Origin: Aliiroseovarius pelagivivens
Lineage (GTDB): Bacteria; Pseudomonadota; Alphaproteobacteria; Rhodobacterales; Rhodobacteraceae
DNA length: 64,000 nucleotides
Direction of reading: 5' to 3'
Assembly: GCF_900302485.1 (NCBI RefSeq)
Contig: NZ_OMOI01000001.1
Coordinates: 2,436,798 to 2,500,797 of the forward strand
Positions 1-9,679 of the stretch are shown one piece after another. The notes beneath the pieces were generated by a model. That model searched no databases and was not told the origin of the DNA. It was given only the letters and a program-made list of their open reading frames with translations. The position numbers and the translations under genes are program-made. Each line of letters begins with the position of its first letter. Within the stretch, counting starts at the first letter, position 1.

Positions 1-507
1 GCTTTCGGAATGCGATCCGGTGCCAGAGGGGCGTAGCACGATGGTTTTGCCGCGCGACCCCAAATAGGGCGAGCCAAGCACGGCCCCGCGCGCGTGATCG
101 CCACCCCAGACATAGACCAGCACGCGGCCCTCGGGATGGTTCAGAAGCTTGCGCAGGCTGCGGGTGCCTTGAAGACGTTCGGCCTCGGCCTTCGGCAGGA
201 ACGCGAAGTAGAGTGCAAGGTTGCGGTCATCGCCGCCCTTCTGGCGCAGATCCGTTGCCGGAACCGAACTGTCCACCGCCCAACGCCAACTGGCCCTGCG
301 TGCGTCCCAATCCTTGGGGGCCAGTCGGTCATAGGTGATCGACACCGATCCATCCGCCGTCACGCCAATCGCGCCCTCGGACGCGGCGAATGTGACTTTC
401 GAAAAGAAGGCAAACCAATGCGTGCGCCATGAATTGAAATTCACAGGACCTGCGGCGGCCATCGAGGCCGTCAGGATCAGGGCAAGGGTCGCGGTCAGGA
501 TACGCAT
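1..507 (-). CDS. DUF3047 family protein, 3' end beyond the window
   Basis: The minus strand is open from an ATG at 507 to the left edge, giving 169 codons without a stop. The N-terminus (MRILTATLALILTASMAAAG) looks like a Sec signal peptide, so the protein is probably periplasmic. The mature part carries the W-R-W-A-V-D core, the TDLRQKGGDD segment and the LVYVWGG and SPYLGSRG stretches that I associate with DUF3047, a family of unknown function. It lies 96 bp downstream of lolD on the same strand and could be co-transcribed, but no shared function is evident. The C-terminus is missing only because the window ends. Confidence 0.72.
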   Translation of the reverse strand, partial: MRILTATLALILTASMAAAGPVNFNSWRTHWFAFFSKVTFAASEGAIGVTADGSVSITYDRLAPKDWDARRASWRWAVDSSVPATDLRQKGGDDRNLALYFAFLPKAEAERLQGTRSLRKLLNHPEGRVLVYVWGGDHARGAVLGSPYLGSRGKTIVLRPSGTGSHSES

Positions 508-603
508 TGGAAGCTCCGGCAGGACATTACTACGCCTGCCAGATTGCCGATCCCGCGCGGGCGTGCAATCGGGTCTCACGCGATTGTCAGAGGGTGCGAG
601 CGG

Positions 604-1281
604 CTAGAGGATTTCGCCGCCTTCAAGACGCAAGGTGCGATCCATACGCGCGGCGAGCTCAAGGTTATGCGTTGCGATCAGCGCCGACAGACCGGTGTCA
701 CGCACCAGTTCCATCAACGCCGAAAAGACAGTTTCCGCAGTATCTGGGTCCAGGTTCCCTGTCGGCTCATCCGCCAAAAGCAGCGCTGGCCGGTTGGCAA
801 GCGCGCGGCAGAAGGCGACGCGCTGTTGCTCGCCACCGGACAGTTCGGCGGGGCGGTGACTGGCGCGGGTGTCTACGCCGACGCGGGCCATCAGCTCCAA
901 CGCGTGATCGCGTGCGGCACGTTCGCCCACGCCATTCGCCAGTTGCGGCAGGACGATGTTTTCCAGCGCGGTAAATTCCGGAAGTAGGTGGTGGAACTGA
1001 TAGACAAAGCCCACTTCGTTGCGCCGAGTGGCGGTGCGGCGACGGTCGGATTGGCCGTCCATCTTCTGCCCGTTGATCGACACCTCGCCCGCATCTGCCG
1101 CGTCCAGCAGCCCGGCGATATGCAGAAGCGTCGATTTGCCGGACCCCGAGGGCGCAACCAGCGCCACAACCTCGCCCTTGGCAATCGACAGGTTCGCGCC
1201 GCGCAGCACGCGGATTTCTCCGGGCGTGTCTTCATTATAGGTCTTGGTGATGCCCGAGAGGCTGAGAACCGTGTCACTCAT
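604..1281 (-). CDS. lolD: LolD lipoprotein-releasing ABC transporter ATPase
   Basis: A 225-residue ABC ATPase that powers release of outer-membrane lipoproteins from the inner membrane. Visible motifs are the Walker [10 protein letters not shown], the Q-loop [11 protein letters not shown] typical of the LolD/MacB group, the signature [11 protein letters not shown], the Walker [10 protein letters not shown] and the switch His in IATHN. The gene overlaps the 3' end of the permease gene by 8 bp (ATG at 1281, permease stop at 1274), the usual lolC/E-lolD operon order. Length is normal for LolD. Confidence 0.95.
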   Translation of the reverse strand: MSDTVLSLSGITKTYNEDTPGEIRVLRGANLSIAKGEVVALVAPSGSGKSTLLHIAGLLDAADAGEVSINGQKMDGQSDRRRTATRRNEVGFVYQFHHLLPEFTALENIVLPQLANGVGERAARDHALELMARVGVDTRASHRPAELSGGEQQRVAFCRALANRPALLLADEPTGNLDPDTAETVFSALMELVRDTGLSALIATHNLELAARMDRTLRLEGGEIL

Positions 1282-2560
1282 AGCGCAGTGCCTCCACCGG
1301 GTTCATCCGCGCGGCTTTTCGCGCCGGGAACAGGGTCACAACAAAAGACAGGGTCAGCGACAGGCCAACAGCTGAAGCGACATCCCAGAACTCCAACTTT
1401 GCGGGCAGGTGATAGATGCCCCGGATCGACGGATCCCAGACGCCGCCGCCCGAGAAATAGTTCACCACCGCAAACACAGTGTCGATGTTCAGGGCAAACA
1501 GACAACCAAGGATCACGCCCGCGATTGTGCCGACAATTCCCGTCAGCGACCCGCACAGGAAGAACACCCGCAAAATGGACCCTTCCGTCAGCCCCATCGT
1601 GCGCAGAATACCGATGTCGCGCCCCTTGTTCTTCACCAGCATGATCAGGCCGGACGTGATGTTCATCGAGGCAATAAGCACCAGCACAGACAAGATGATG
1701 AACATGACGTTGTCCTCCATATCCAGTGCCCGCAGGAAGGCGCCCGACCGGTCGCGCCATGTCCAGACACCACTGGGGTCTTCGACGGCCTCCATGATCG
1801 GCAACAGCAATTCGTCGATGCCTTCCGGATCTTTGACCATCACTTCGATCTCGTCCGCCAGCCCTTCGCGGTTGAAGAAGCTCTGTGCCTCGGCGATGGG
1901 AAGATAGACGCGGGTGCGGTCAATGTCCCAGCGACCAGCGGTAAAGATATAGGTGACCTCATACGCATTCACGCGCGGGCTGGTACCGAAAGCGGTCTTC
2001 ACCCCATTGGGCGAGATGATCTTGATCTTGTCGCCGATCCCAACATTCAGCTCAGCGGCAACACCCGACCCGATGGCAACGCCCCGCTCGAAGTCAGATA
2101 GCGCGCCCGCCGAGCTTTCCGGTTCAACAATGCGCGGAATGGTCAGGATGTCCTCATAGGCGATCCCGAAGACCTCGACCCCTGCATTATACTGGCCCCG
2201 GTTCGCCATGACCTGCCCCTTGACCAAAGGCGCAGCACGGACAACCCCCGGAACCGTCAAGATCCGGTCAGCCCAGACTTCATAGTTTGAAATGGTGCGA
2301 TCCAACCCGCCATTCGCAGTGATCCGGCTTTGGGCATAGACCTCGACATGGGCATTGGCGCCCAGAATGGTGTCGACAAATTCGTCCCGAAATCCGGTAC
2401 GCACAGCCAGCGTAATGATCAACGCAGCGACTGCCAGCGTGATCCCGATCAGGCTGATCCACGTCATCGTGCTGACGCCACCTTCGGCACGGCGCGCGCG
2501 CAGATACCGCCACGCGATCTGCCATTCAAAACGGGAAAACGGGGCTGTTCGCTTGGGCAA
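1274..2560 (-). CDS. lolC: LolC/E family lipoprotein-releasing permease
   Basis: Inner-membrane permease partner of LolD. The N-terminal [13 protein letters not shown] motif (here [15 protein letters not shown]) precedes a first membrane helix. A large periplasmic domain follows, then three C-terminal helices with the FtsX/MacB-type segment ending in [16 protein letters not shown]. An upstream GTG/ATG would give 462 residues, but the protein similarity begins just after a TTG at 2560. AGGAG lies 6 nt before that TTG, so I use it (428 residues). Alphaproteobacteria often carry one hybrid LolC/E, so assignment to C or E is arbitrary. Confidence 0.9.
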   Translation of the reverse strand: MPKRTAPFSRFEWQIAWRYLRARRAEGGVSTMTWISLIGITLAVAALIITLAVRTGFRDEFVDTILGANAHVEVYAQSRITANGGLDRTISNYEVWADRILTVPGVVRAAPLVKGQVMANRGQYNAGVEVFGIAYEDILTIPRIVEPESSAGALSDFERGVAIGSGVAAELNVGIGDKIKIISPNGVKTAFGTSPRVNAYEVTYIFTAGRWDIDRTRVYLPIAEAQSFFNREGLADEIEVMVKDPEGIDELLLPIMEAVEDPSGVWTWRDRSGAFLRALDMEDNVMFIILSVLVLIASMNITSGLIMLVKNKGRDIGILRTMGLTEGSILRVFFLCGSLTGIVGTIAGVILGCLFALNIDTVFAVVNYFSGGGVWDPSIRGIYHLPAKLEFWDVASAVGLSLTLSFVVTLFPARKAARMNPVEALRYE

Positions 2561-2874
2561 CTGGGGCTCCTGACGGGGTAAGATTTGCGCCAAACTGGGG
2601 GTTCTGGCCCACAAGGTCAAGCACATGCCCCCAAGGTGGCCTGAAACTGCCACCCCACCCACAATCCGTTAACCTGTGGAGAAACAAAAGTTTTCTGTGG
2701 ACAACTCGTTTAACAGGCAAAGTTTCACTTTACAGAGAGCAATGCGGGTGACACCATATCTAGTAAGGCAAGGCGCAAAGAACGCTGAACCTTGTACAGG
2801 CATCAAGCATTTGTAGCCATTAACGGTCGCTGCCACGAACCCGCCACAAATGCTGAAACCAAGGGGGGCATATC

Positions 2875-3378
2875 ATGGCCGCAACCGAGCAGTACATCGA
2901 AAGCGAAGATCTTCACCCGATCGACATCGTCGAAACCATCGCGCAACACCACGCATGGGAATTTGACCGTGTCGCTGAAGACCAGATTGCCATGGCCGTC
3001 GAAGGTCAGTGGCGTACATACTCGATCACGTTGGCTTGGTCGCCATACGATGAAACCCTACGCCTGATCTGCACCTTCGAAATGGAGCCGCCCGAAGACA
3101 GCCTGCCGCGCATCTATGATGTCCTGAACCGCATCAATGACCAATGCTGGACTGGTGCCTTCACCTATTGGGAAGAGCAGCGCCTGATGGTCTGGCGTTA
3201 CGGTCTGCCCCTGACTGGCGGACAGTTTGCGGGCCCCGAGCAGATCGACCGCCTGATCGCCTCGGCTGTGTCGGCTTCGGAACGCTACTATCCCGCGTTT
3301 CAGCTGGTCGCATGGACTGACCGCAGCGTCGAAGACGCCCTGCAGGTCGCCATCGCCGAGGCTTACGGCCGAGCCTAA
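2875..3378 (+). CDS. YbjN domain-containing protein
   Basis: A 167-residue soluble protein of the YbjN family, a fold related to type III secretion chaperones with no settled molecular function. The run from HHAWEFDRVAEDQIAMAVEG through FTYWEEQRLMVWRYGLPL is characteristic. The ATG at 2875 follows a G-rich Shine-Dalgarno stretch (AAGGGGGG). It stands alone, divergent from lolC/E, with a weak hairpin after its stop codon. Confidence 0.85.
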   Translation: MAATEQYIESEDLHPIDIVETIAQHHAWEFDRVAEDQIAMAVEGQWRTYSITLAWSPYDETLRLICTFEMEPPEDSLPRIYDVLNRINDQCWTGAFTYWEEQRLMVWRYGLPLTGGQFAGPEQIDRLIASAVSASERYYPAFQLVAWTDRSVEDALQVAIAEAYGRA

Positions 3379-3399
3379 CCCCACCACTCACTATGCCAG

Positions 3400-3420
3400 C
3401 CGCGCCTACCGGCGCGGTTT
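3400..3420 (+). terminator. Weak intrinsic terminator after the YbjN gene
   Basis: CCGCGCC (3400-3406), a 4-nt loop, and GGCGCGG (3411-3417) form a perfect 7-bp stem followed by only three T. It sits 22 bp after the YbjN stop and before proC. The short T-run makes termination uncertain. Confidence 0.45.
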
Positions 3421-3486
3421 CGGCTTGCGCCGACCGTGCTGCGCTCTAATCTCGCATCCAAGTAGGAAACGGGATGGGGCATCAAC

Positions 3487-4302
3487 ATGATGGATCAGGT
3501 AAAATCGCGCGGTCTGGTGCTGCTGGGCTGCGGCAAGATGGGATCGGCCATGCTGGAAGGCTGGCTGTCGGACGGACTGCCCACAAGCTCGGTCTGGGTA
3601 AACGACCCCTACCCGTCGGACTGGCTACAATCGCTGGACGGGCTGAACCTGAACACGCAGCTTCCCGAAAACCCCGCCATCGTTTTGATTGCCGTGAAAC
3701 CGCAAATGATGGCCGAGGCACTGCCGTCCTTGAAAGCCCTTGGCAACGGAACAACCCTGTTCCTGTCGGTCGCCGCGGGGACGCCGATCTCCACCTATCA
3801 AGATATGCTGGGCGACCAGACCCCGATCATCCGCGCCATGCCCAACACCCCTGCCGCCATCGGGCGCGGAATCACCGCGATTTGCGGCAATGATCATGCA
3901 TCTGCAGTCGACATGGATCTGGCCCAAGCGCTGCTGTCCGCAGTCGGGCAAGTCGTCCGTCTGGACGGAGAGCATCAGATGGACGCCGTCACAGCGGTCT
4001 CTGGCTCTGGCCCCGCCTATGTGTTCCATCTAATCGAGACGCTGGCCGCCGCAGGCGTCAAACAGGGCCTGTCCGAAGAGCTCTCCATGCAATTGGCAAA
4101 AGCCACCGTGGGCGGCGCTGGGGCTTTGGCGGAAGAAGCTGATGACGACCCCGCCCAACTGCGCATCAATGTCACCAGCCCGGGCGGCACCACCGCTGCG
4201 GCCCTATCTGTCCTAATGGACGAAAACATGGGCTTTCCCGACCTTCTAACCCGCGCGGTAAAAGCCGCCGCCGACCGTTCCAAGGAGCTTGCCAATGGCT
4301 GA
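3487..4302 (+). CDS. proC: Pyrroline-5-carboxylate reductase
   Basis: Catalyses NAD(P)H-dependent reduction of 1-pyrroline-5-carboxylate to L-proline, the last step of proline synthesis. The 271 residues begin with the dinucleotide-binding GLVLLGCGKMGSAML. They contain AVKPQ and RAMPNTPAAIGRG and end with the family signature region SGSGPAYVFHLIETLAAAGV and TSPGGTTAAAL. Length is standard. It heads a three-gene run in which each gene overlaps the next (tRNA-binding protein, then hydroxyacid dehydrogenase). Confidence 0.96.
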   Translation: MMDQVKSRGLVLLGCGKMGSAMLEGWLSDGLPTSSVWVNDPYPSDWLQSLDGLNLNTQLPENPAIVLIAVKPQMMAEALPSLKALGNGTTLFLSVAAGTPISTYQDMLGDQTPIIRAMPNTPAAIGRGITAICGNDHASAVDMDLAQALLSAVGQVVRLDGEHQMDAVTAVSGSGPAYVFHLIETLAAAGVKQGLSEELSMQLAKATVGGAGALAEEADDDPAQLRINVTSPGGTTAAALSVLMDENMGFPDLLTRAVKAAADRSKELANG

Positions 4303-4633
4303 GATCTCGTTTGATGACTTCATGAAAGTCGATATCCGCAAGGGCACCATTGTGCGCGCCGAACCCTTCCCCGAGGCCCGCAAGCCCGCCATCAAGCTGT
4401 GGGTCGATTTCGGGGACGAGATTGGTGAAAAGAAAAGCTCGGCCCAGATCACCGCGCATTACGACCCCGAAGCGTTGATCGGGAAAGAGGTCTTGGCCGT
4501 GGTGAACTTCCCGCCCCGCCAGATCGGCCCGATGCGCAGCGAGGTTCTGGTTCTGGGTCTGCCCGACCCGGACGGCGAAGTCGTGCTTCTGACCCCCGAC
4601 AAATCCGTCCCCAACGGCGCGCGAATGTTCTGA
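4295..4633 (+). CDS. csaA: tRNA-binding domain protein, CsaA-like
   Basis: A 112-residue stand-alone OB-fold tRNA-binding domain protein. The family includes Bacillus CsaA, described as a secretion-related chaperone. Diagnostic segments are FMKVDIRKGTIVRAEPFPEARKPA, split here as FMKVDIRKGT and PFPEARKPA, then KKSSAQIT, VVNFPPRQIGP and PNGARMF. The ATG at 4295 has AAGGAG (4282-4287) seven bases upstream. An in-frame TTG at 4289 is too close to that site. The gene overlaps the proC stop by 8 bp, so translation is probably coupled. Confidence 0.88.
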   Translation: MAEISFDDFMKVDIRKGTIVRAEPFPEARKPAIKLWVDFGDEIGEKKSSAQITAHYDPEALIGKEVLAVVNFPPRQIGPMRSEVLVLGLPDPDGEVVLLTPDKSVPNGARMF

Positions 4634-5583
4634 TGAAGCTTTTCATCTCGCGCCCTCTGCCCGATCCGGTTCTGACCCGCGCCCTCGACGCCTATGACAC
4701 CACGGTGCGCGACATCACGACCCCGATGACGCGGGACGAGATGATTGCAGGCCTACAGGACTATGACATCGTCTTGCCGACATTGGGCGACCTCTATACG
4801 GCCGACATCTTCGCCGATGCGGGAAACATCCGCACCCGGCTGCTGGCGAATTTCGGCGTGGGCTACAACCATATCGACGTGGACGCGGCCAAAGCGCACG
4901 GCCTTCAGGTGACCAACACCCCCGGCGCCGTCACCGACGCCACCGCTGACACCGCCATGACGCTCATCCTGATGACCGCCCGGCGCGCAGGCGAAGGCGA
5001 ACGGATGCTACGTAGCGGCGCGTGGGAAGGCTGGCACCCAACTCAGCTGCTGGGCATGCACGTGTCCGGCAAAACCGTCGGCATCATCGGTATGGGCCGC
5101 ATTGGTCAGGCCATCGCCAAACGCTGTCATTTCGGTTTCGGCATGAACGTGGTGTTCTATAACCGCTCCCCCAAAACGCCGGACCTGCCCGCGCAGCAAT
5201 TGGCCAGCATCGAGGACGTCGCCCATGTGGCAGACATCCTTGTCATCGCCGTTCCGGGTGGGGCCGATACGCGCCACCTGATCGACAAAAGCACGTTCGA
5301 CGCGATGCAGCCCCATGCACTCCTGATCAACATTGCGCGCGGCGAGATCGTCAATGAGGCCGCCCTGATCGACGCCCTGGAAACGGGCCAGATCGCGGGC
5401 GCCGGTCTAGACGTCTACGAGTTCGAACCCAAAGTGCCCAAAGCCCTGACCGACCGCGAAGACGTGACGCTGCTGCCCCATCTGGGCACTGCAACGCTCG
5501 AAGTACGAACGGATATGGGCATGCTGGCGATGGACAATGTCGACGCTTACGCAAACGGAAAGACGCTGCCGACACCCGTCTGA
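4633..5583 (+). CDS. D-isomer-specific 2-hydroxyacid dehydrogenase (glyoxylate/hydroxypyruvate reductase type)
   Basis: A 316-residue NAD(P)-dependent oxidoreductase of the D-2-hydroxyacid family, probably reducing glyoxylate, hydroxypyruvate or another 2-oxoacid. The Rossmann motif GMGRIG is at about 153-158. The catalytic triad is visible as Arg236 (NIARGE), Glu265 (YEFEP) and His283 (LPHLG). The start codon shares bases with the preceding stop (TGATG), so it is the third gene of the proC operon. The exact substrate cannot be read from sequence. Confidence 0.92.
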   Translation: MKLFISRPLPDPVLTRALDAYDTTVRDITTPMTRDEMIAGLQDYDIVLPTLGDLYTADIFADAGNIRTRLLANFGVGYNHIDVDAAKAHGLQVTNTPGAVTDATADTAMTLILMTARRAGEGERMLRSGAWEGWHPTQLLGMHVSGKTVGIIGMGRIGQAIAKRCHFGFGMNVVFYNRSPKTPDLPAQQLASIEDVAHVADILVIAVPGGADTRHLIDKSTFDAMQPHALLINIARGEIVNEAALIDALETGQIAGAGLDVYEFEPKVPKALTDREDVTLLPHLGTATLEVRTDMGMLAMDNVDAYANGKTLPTPV

Positions 5584-5605
5584 TCTCATAATCTTACTGG
5601 AAAAC

Positions 5606-6184
5606 TCAGCCCCCGGTCGCCTCGCGCCAGTGGCGGCGGCACAGGGACACATAGGTCTCGTTCCCGCCGATCTGCACCTGATCGCCATCAGTCAAAGCGC
5701 GCCCCTGATCGTCTTGCCGTACGACCATCGTGGCCTTTTTTCCGCAGTGACAGATCGTGCGCACTTCGCGCATCTCGTCTGCAAGGGCCAACAGCGCGGC
5801 GGACCCCGGAAACAGATTGCCCTGAAAATCCACCCGCAGCCCATAACACATGACCGGCACTCTCAGATCATCCACGGCGCGGGCCAATTGCCAGACTTGC
5901 TCGCGGCTGAGAAACTGCGCTTCGTCAATGAACACACAGGCACAGGGGCCTTCTGCCTGCCGGCGCGCGATCTTGTCGAACAGATCCTCGCCCTCGGCGA
6001 ATGTGTCTGCCTCCGTGCCGATCCCGATCCGGCTGCCAATTCGTGCCTCGCCTACGCGATTATCAAGCTGCGCGGTAATCAGATAGGTCTGCATCCCCCG
6101 CTCGTGATAGTTATAGCTGGCCTGAAGAAGCAGGGTCGATTTCCCCGCGTTCATGGTCGAATAGTGAAAATAGAGCTTTGCCAT
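5606..6184 (-). CDS. tdk: Thymidine kinase, type II
   Basis: Phosphorylates thymidine with ATP in nucleoside salvage. The 192-residue protein has the P-loop STMNAGKST near the N-terminus, the Walker B-like VFIDEAQFL, the lasso-region YGLRVDFQGNLFPGS, and a zinc site suggested by CHCGKKA and CRRHWRE. It is convergent with the hydroxyacid dehydrogenase (22 bp between stops) and appears monocistronic. Confidence 0.96.
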   Translation of the reverse strand: MAKLYFHYSTMNAGKSTLLLQASYNYHERGMQTYLITAQLDNRVGEARIGSRIGIGTEADTFAEGEDLFDKIARRQAEGPCACVFIDEAQFLSREQVWQLARAVDDLRVPVMCYGLRVDFQGNLFPGSAALLALADEMREVRTICHCGKKATMVVRQDDQGRALTDGDQVQIGGNETYVSLCRRHWREATGG

Positions 6185-6383
6185 ATCTCTGAATTACGCG
6201 CCCACGGGACACGGTTCAACCGTTCGTTTCACCTACAATCAGCCGTAGCAGTGAAACCTTACATGTTATCGTGGAGAGCATAGAAAAGGAGAAAGCGGAC
6301 GCGAACACACACATGGTCAGAGGGCATAGCCCGGGGATGGAATTGACCGTTACAATCGTAAACCGACACATCCAGCTTTCTCT

Positions 6384-6432
6384 TGCAGGCGATTGGCCTG
6401 CATCCCGCAGCGCTAGCACTGCGGGTCTTTTC
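6384..6432 (+). terminator. Tandem hairpins ending in a T-rich tract; possible sRNA terminator
   Basis: Two perfect 7-bp hairpins lie one base apart. TGCAGGC/GCCTGCA occupies 6384-6402 with a 5-nt loop. CCCGCAG/CTGCGGG occupies 6404-6425 and is followed at once by TCTTTTCC. The second has the form of a plus-strand intrinsic terminator. The next upstream plus-strand gene ends at 5583, with tdk on the opposite strand in between, so any transcript ending here probably starts within 6185-6380. The rest of 6185-6599 holds no convincing protein gene. Confidence 0.6.
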
Positions 6433-6599
6433 CTACCGACGCACGTGGCATCGGGCACTTGTCAAAACTCTCTTACTCGCAAACAGCAAAAGATAACTCG
6501 CTACACTTCTGAAATAAGCCATTCCCTTACCGCAAAAATAATGGGAAAAGAGGTGTGGAATTCCCCACACGTATGCAGGGAAGACAAAGGAATAAGAGT

Positions 6600-7061
6600 A
6601 TGGCTGGTGTTGGAAGCTATCTAAAGAAACATACAGAGGCCCTCGTCAAAGACGTCGGGTTGGAAGCCGCCTGTGCTGCCACGGGCAAATCCAAGGCCAC
6701 TCTGGGACGTTACTATTCCGACAGCGACGAGCACGCAGATCGCTTCATGCCCATCGACGCCGTTGCCGCACTGGAAGAGGCCGCGCGCTATCCGCACGTC
6801 ACCAGCGCTTTGTCCGAGCTTCGGGGGATCACTCTTTCATATGATTCCGACCGCAAGAACTCGCCCGAAGGCGGGGTAAACAGCGACGTGATTGCCCTAT
6901 CACAGCGCTTTGCGATGTTGATGGCTGAATACCAGCAGTCCATCGAAGACGGCATCATCACGATCAATGAGGCCAAGCGCCTTTTGCGTGAAACACTGGC
7001 GCTTCAGCATGTTCTGATCGACATGAAGCTGCATCTGGAAGAAGAAACCGAGATCGGCTAG
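6600..7061 (+). CDS. Conserved hypothetical protein with a possible N-terminal helix-turn-helix
   Basis: 153 residues from the ATG at 6600, which is preceded by AAAGGAATAAGAG. The first 50 residues (LKKHTEALVKDVGLEAACAA, then TGKSKATLGRYYSD) read like a helix-turn-helix of the type in phage and plasmid regulators. The C-terminal third is helical (LLRETLALQHVLIDMKLHLE) and may oligomerise. I do not recognise a named family. An 18-bp hairpin, GTGTGG/CCACAC (6553-6570), lies just upstream of the ribosome site. The gene is convergent with dgkA, with 6 bp between the stops. Confidence 0.72.
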   Translation: MAGVGSYLKKHTEALVKDVGLEAACAATGKSKATLGRYYSDSDEHADRFMPIDAVAALEEAARYPHVTSALSELRGITLSYDSDRKNSPEGGVNSDVIALSQRFAMLMAEYQQSIEDGIITINEAKRLLRETLALQHVLIDMKLHLEEETEIG

Positions 7062-7067
7062 GACTGA

Positions 7068-7421
7068 TCACCCCAACAAGATCACCAGCCACGCAACTCC
7101 ACACGCAATCGCCGTCAGCCCGACAAAGGCGCTGCCTGTGTCCTTGGCTTCGCGCGCAAGGTCATGTTCTTCTCGGGTGACCAGATCCACGGTGCGTTCG
7201 ATTGCCGTGTTGATCAGCTCGGACGCAACGACCAGCAAGCTGAGTGCCAGCAACAGCGCGGTTTCTCCGCGGCTCAGATCCAACCACAGCGCCGTGGAAC
7301 ACGAGATCAGGCAGACGACCGTCCATTGCCGCAACGACGCTTCTGTCCGCCATGCGGCGCGCCATCCGGCCCAGGACCACACGCACGTCATCCAGAAACG
7401 ATGCAGATGCTTCTTCAGCAT
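7068..7421 (-). CDS. dgkA: Diacylglycerol kinase, prokaryotic DgkA type
   Basis: A 117-residue integral membrane kinase that recycles diacylglycerol to phosphatidic acid. Three membrane segments are apparent. The catalytic/substrate region ELINTAIERTVDLV and the following AKDTGSAFV match the family signature. Its start overlaps the stop of the upstream YigZ family gene by 7 bp, so the two are co-transcribed. Confidence 0.93.
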   Translation of the reverse strand: MLKKHLHRFWMTCVWSWAGWRAAWRTEASLRQWTVVCLISCSTALWLDLSRGETALLLALSLLVVASELINTAIERTVDLVTREEHDLAREAKDTGSAFVGLTAIACGVAWLVILLG

Positions 7422-7801
7422 GTGTCGCCCTCAAGCGTCGCGTTTTCGAGGTAGTGATGCACTGAGTCCTGCACCCGGCGAAACCGATCGCCGCCCAGCT
7501 TGGTGCCTCCAAACCAGCGGGTTACCACGATGATGTGTCCCGTAACGCCTTCACGTTCCAGCATCCGCAAAATGACCATTCCCGCGCCGGCCTCGCCATC
7601 GTCGCCCTTCACACCGCCCTCTTCTGGCAGGATCGCCGCCCAAGTGTTGTGCGTGGCCTTGGCATAGCGTTTGTCGCGGGTCAGGGTCTTCAGAAATGCT
7701 TTCACATCGGCGCGGCTGTTCACCGGCCCGCCCGAGACCGCATATTTCGATCCCCGGTCCGTCAGAAACCCGCTGAATTGCTGCATATCTGTCTTGCCCA
7801 T
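7415..7801 (-). CDS. YigZ/IMPACT (UPF0029) family protein
   Basis: 128 residues matching the N-terminal domain of the YigZ/IMPACT family. Diagnostic features are the THNTWAA segment, DDGEAGAGMVIL, and VVTRWFGGTKLGG. The second, C-terminal domain found in longer YigZ proteins is absent. The family is conserved but its biochemical role is poorly defined. It is the first gene of a two-gene unit with dgkA. Confidence 0.88.
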   Translation of the reverse strand: MGKTDMQQFSGFLTDRGSKYAVSGGPVNSRADVKAFLKTLTRDKRYAKATHNTWAAILPEEGGVKGDDGEAGAGMVILRMLEREGVTGHIIVVTRWFGGTKLGGDRFRRVQDSVHHYLENATLEGDTC

Positions 7802-7878
7802 GAGAATTGTATAGCCGCCGATCTATCGCTTCACCAGATCACTCTGGTCTTTGCCGCCCAAGCGATTACAGTTGAATC

Positions 7879-8130
7879 ATGTTTACCATCGAACACGAAT
7901 TTGACTCGACCGTCGTCACTCTGGTGGACGAGGGCGATGATGCCGACGGCCCCCATCTGAACGAGGACGTGACCATCAACGCCTTTGCCGATTGCGTCAC
8001 GCTGGAACAATGGGATCCGCGGACCGATCAGGTGCACAAGATCACCCTGTCCCCGGCACAGTTGCGCGACCTGACCGCAGCCCTAAACTTGCCCGAAGGG
8101 ATCTATCGTTCGGAGATCAAGGGCGACTAA
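7879..8130 (+). CDS. Small conserved hypothetical protein
   Basis: An 83-residue acidic soluble protein ([20 protein letters not shown] at the start). No motif is recognised. The ATG lies 77 bp from the divergent YigZ gene. Its 3' end overlaps the convergent glpK 3' end by 14 bp, so the last codons of both genes share DNA. The clean codon use and conservation-like pattern ([20 protein letters not shown]) argue that it is real. Confidence 0.7.
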   Translation: MFTIEHEFDSTVVTLVDEGDDADGPHLNEDVTINAFADCVTLEQWDPRTDQVHKITLSPAQLRDLTAALNLPEGIYRSEIKGD

Positions 8131-9583
8131 GGGTCCGCGCCACCGCGTCTTTCCACCCCGCATAGCGGCGGGTGCGGGTGTCGCTGTCCATCTGCGGCGC
8201 AAAACTGCGCTCTAGCGCCCAAGTGGCGGCGAACCCGGCCTGATCGGGATAGATTCCAGCCTTCATGCCCGCCAGCCAAGCAGCGCCCAGCGCTGTAGTT
8301 TCCAAAACCGTTGGACGGTCCACATCGGCACCGTTGATGTCGGCCAGAAACTGCATCGCCCAGTCGGACGCCGCCATGCCACCATCCACGCGCAGCACCG
8401 TTTCGCTGGCATTGCCCATGTCGGCCTGCATCGCCTCGAGCAGATCTCGGGTCTGGAAACCTACGGCCTCCAGCGCGGCACGGGCGAACTCTTTCGGGCC
8501 GGACCCTCGGGTCAGGCCAAAGACCGCGCCCCGGCATTCCGCATCCCAATAAGGCGCGCCCATGCCGGTGAAGGCTGGCACCAGAATGACCTCTTGCTCG
8601 GGATCAGCTGCATCAGCCAGCGCGGTGGTTTCAGCCGCATCGTCGATGATGCCCAGCCCGTCGCGCAGCCACTGCACCGCGGCACCCGCGATGAAGATCG
8701 AACCTTCCAGCGCATAGGTGGGCTTGCCGTCCAACTGATATGCAATCGTGGTCAGCAGACGGTTTTTCGACACGACTGGCACATTGCCCGTATTGAGCAG
8801 CGCAAAACACCCGGTGCCATAGGTTGATTTCAGCATCCCCGGCTGGAAACACGCTTGCCCGATGGTCGCCGCCTGCTGATCGCCCGCCACACCCAAAATA
8901 GGCACCGGCGCACCCAAAAGGTCGGTCACGCCGAAGTGAGACGCGCAATCGCGCACCTCGGGCAGCATGCTCATCGGGATGTTCAACAGCGCGCAGATAT
9001 CCGCGTCCCACGCCCCCCGTTTGATGTCATAAAGCATCGTCCGCGCGGCATTGGTGGCGTCGGTCACATGTGACGCGCCGTCCGTCAGCCGCCAGATCAG
9101 GAAGGTATCCACCGTCCCGAACGCCAGCTCTCCGGCCTCAGCCTTGGCTCGCGCGCCGTCCACATTGTCCAAGATCCACGCCAGCTTCGTGGCCGAGAAA
9201 TACGGGTCCAGCAACAGCCCCGTGCGGTCCGTCACCATCGCTTCGTGCCCATCCGCCTTCAGATCAGCGCAGGTCTGAGCGGTCCGGCGGTCCTGCCAGA
9301 CAATCGCATTGTAGATCGGAGCCCCGGTCACACGGTCCCAGACCAGCGTGGTCTCGCGCTGGTTGGTGATGCCGATGGCCGTGACCTCTTGCCCTTCGGC
9401 GGCTTCCAGACAGGTCGCACACACGGTCTCCCAGATTTCTTCCGGGTCATGCTCGACCCAGCCCGAGGCCGGGAAATGCTGGGTGAATTCCTTTTGCGCC
9501 ACAGAACTTGGCCGCATATCCCCATCAAACAAGATCGCCCGGGACGAAGTTGTGCCCTGATCAATGGCAAGGATATGGGTCAT
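8117..9583 (-). CDS. glpK: Glycerol kinase
   Basis: ATP-dependent phosphorylation of glycerol to sn-glycerol 3-phosphate (FGGY family, 488 residues). The N-terminal phosphate-binding loop [15 protein letters not shown], the segment [31 protein letters not shown] and [10 protein letters not shown] are all present. The ATG at 9583 has AAGGAG seven bases upstream; an in-frame codon at 9604 extends beyond the family start. No other glp genes lie next to it. Confidence 0.96.
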   Translation of the reverse strand: MTHILAIDQGTTSSRAILFDGDMRPSSVAQKEFTQHFPASGWVEHDPEEIWETVCATCLEAAEGQEVTAIGITNQRETTLVWDRVTGAPIYNAIVWQDRRTAQTCADLKADGHEAMVTDRTGLLLDPYFSATKLAWILDNVDGARAKAEAGELAFGTVDTFLIWRLTDGASHVTDATNAARTMLYDIKRGAWDADICALLNIPMSMLPEVRDCASHFGVTDLLGAPVPILGVAGDQQAATIGQACFQPGMLKSTYGTGCFALLNTGNVPVVSKNRLLTTIAYQLDGKPTYALEGSIFIAGAAVQWLRDGLGIIDDAAETTALADAADPEQEVILVPAFTGMGAPYWDAECRGAVFGLTRGSGPKEFARAALEAVGFQTRDLLEAMQADMGNASETVLRVDGGMAASDWAMQFLADINGADVDRPTVLETTALGAAWLAGMKAGIYPDQAGFAATWALERSFAPQMDSDTRTRRYAGWKDAVARTLSRP

Positions 9584-9679
9584 GGGGGCTCTCCTTCTTG
9601 GCATCGCGCGCAGTTCTTTCTAGAAGTTATCGCTAGCACCTTGCCAAATCCAAGTCACGCACATCCCGAAGGACCCGAT

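Noticed and set aside
9245..9679. In-frame extension that would make the FAD oxidoreductase 613 residues and overlap glpK
   Set aside because: Similarity begins at MDILDALRS, and the ATG at 9680 has a good ribosome site. The upstream part is antisense to glpK.
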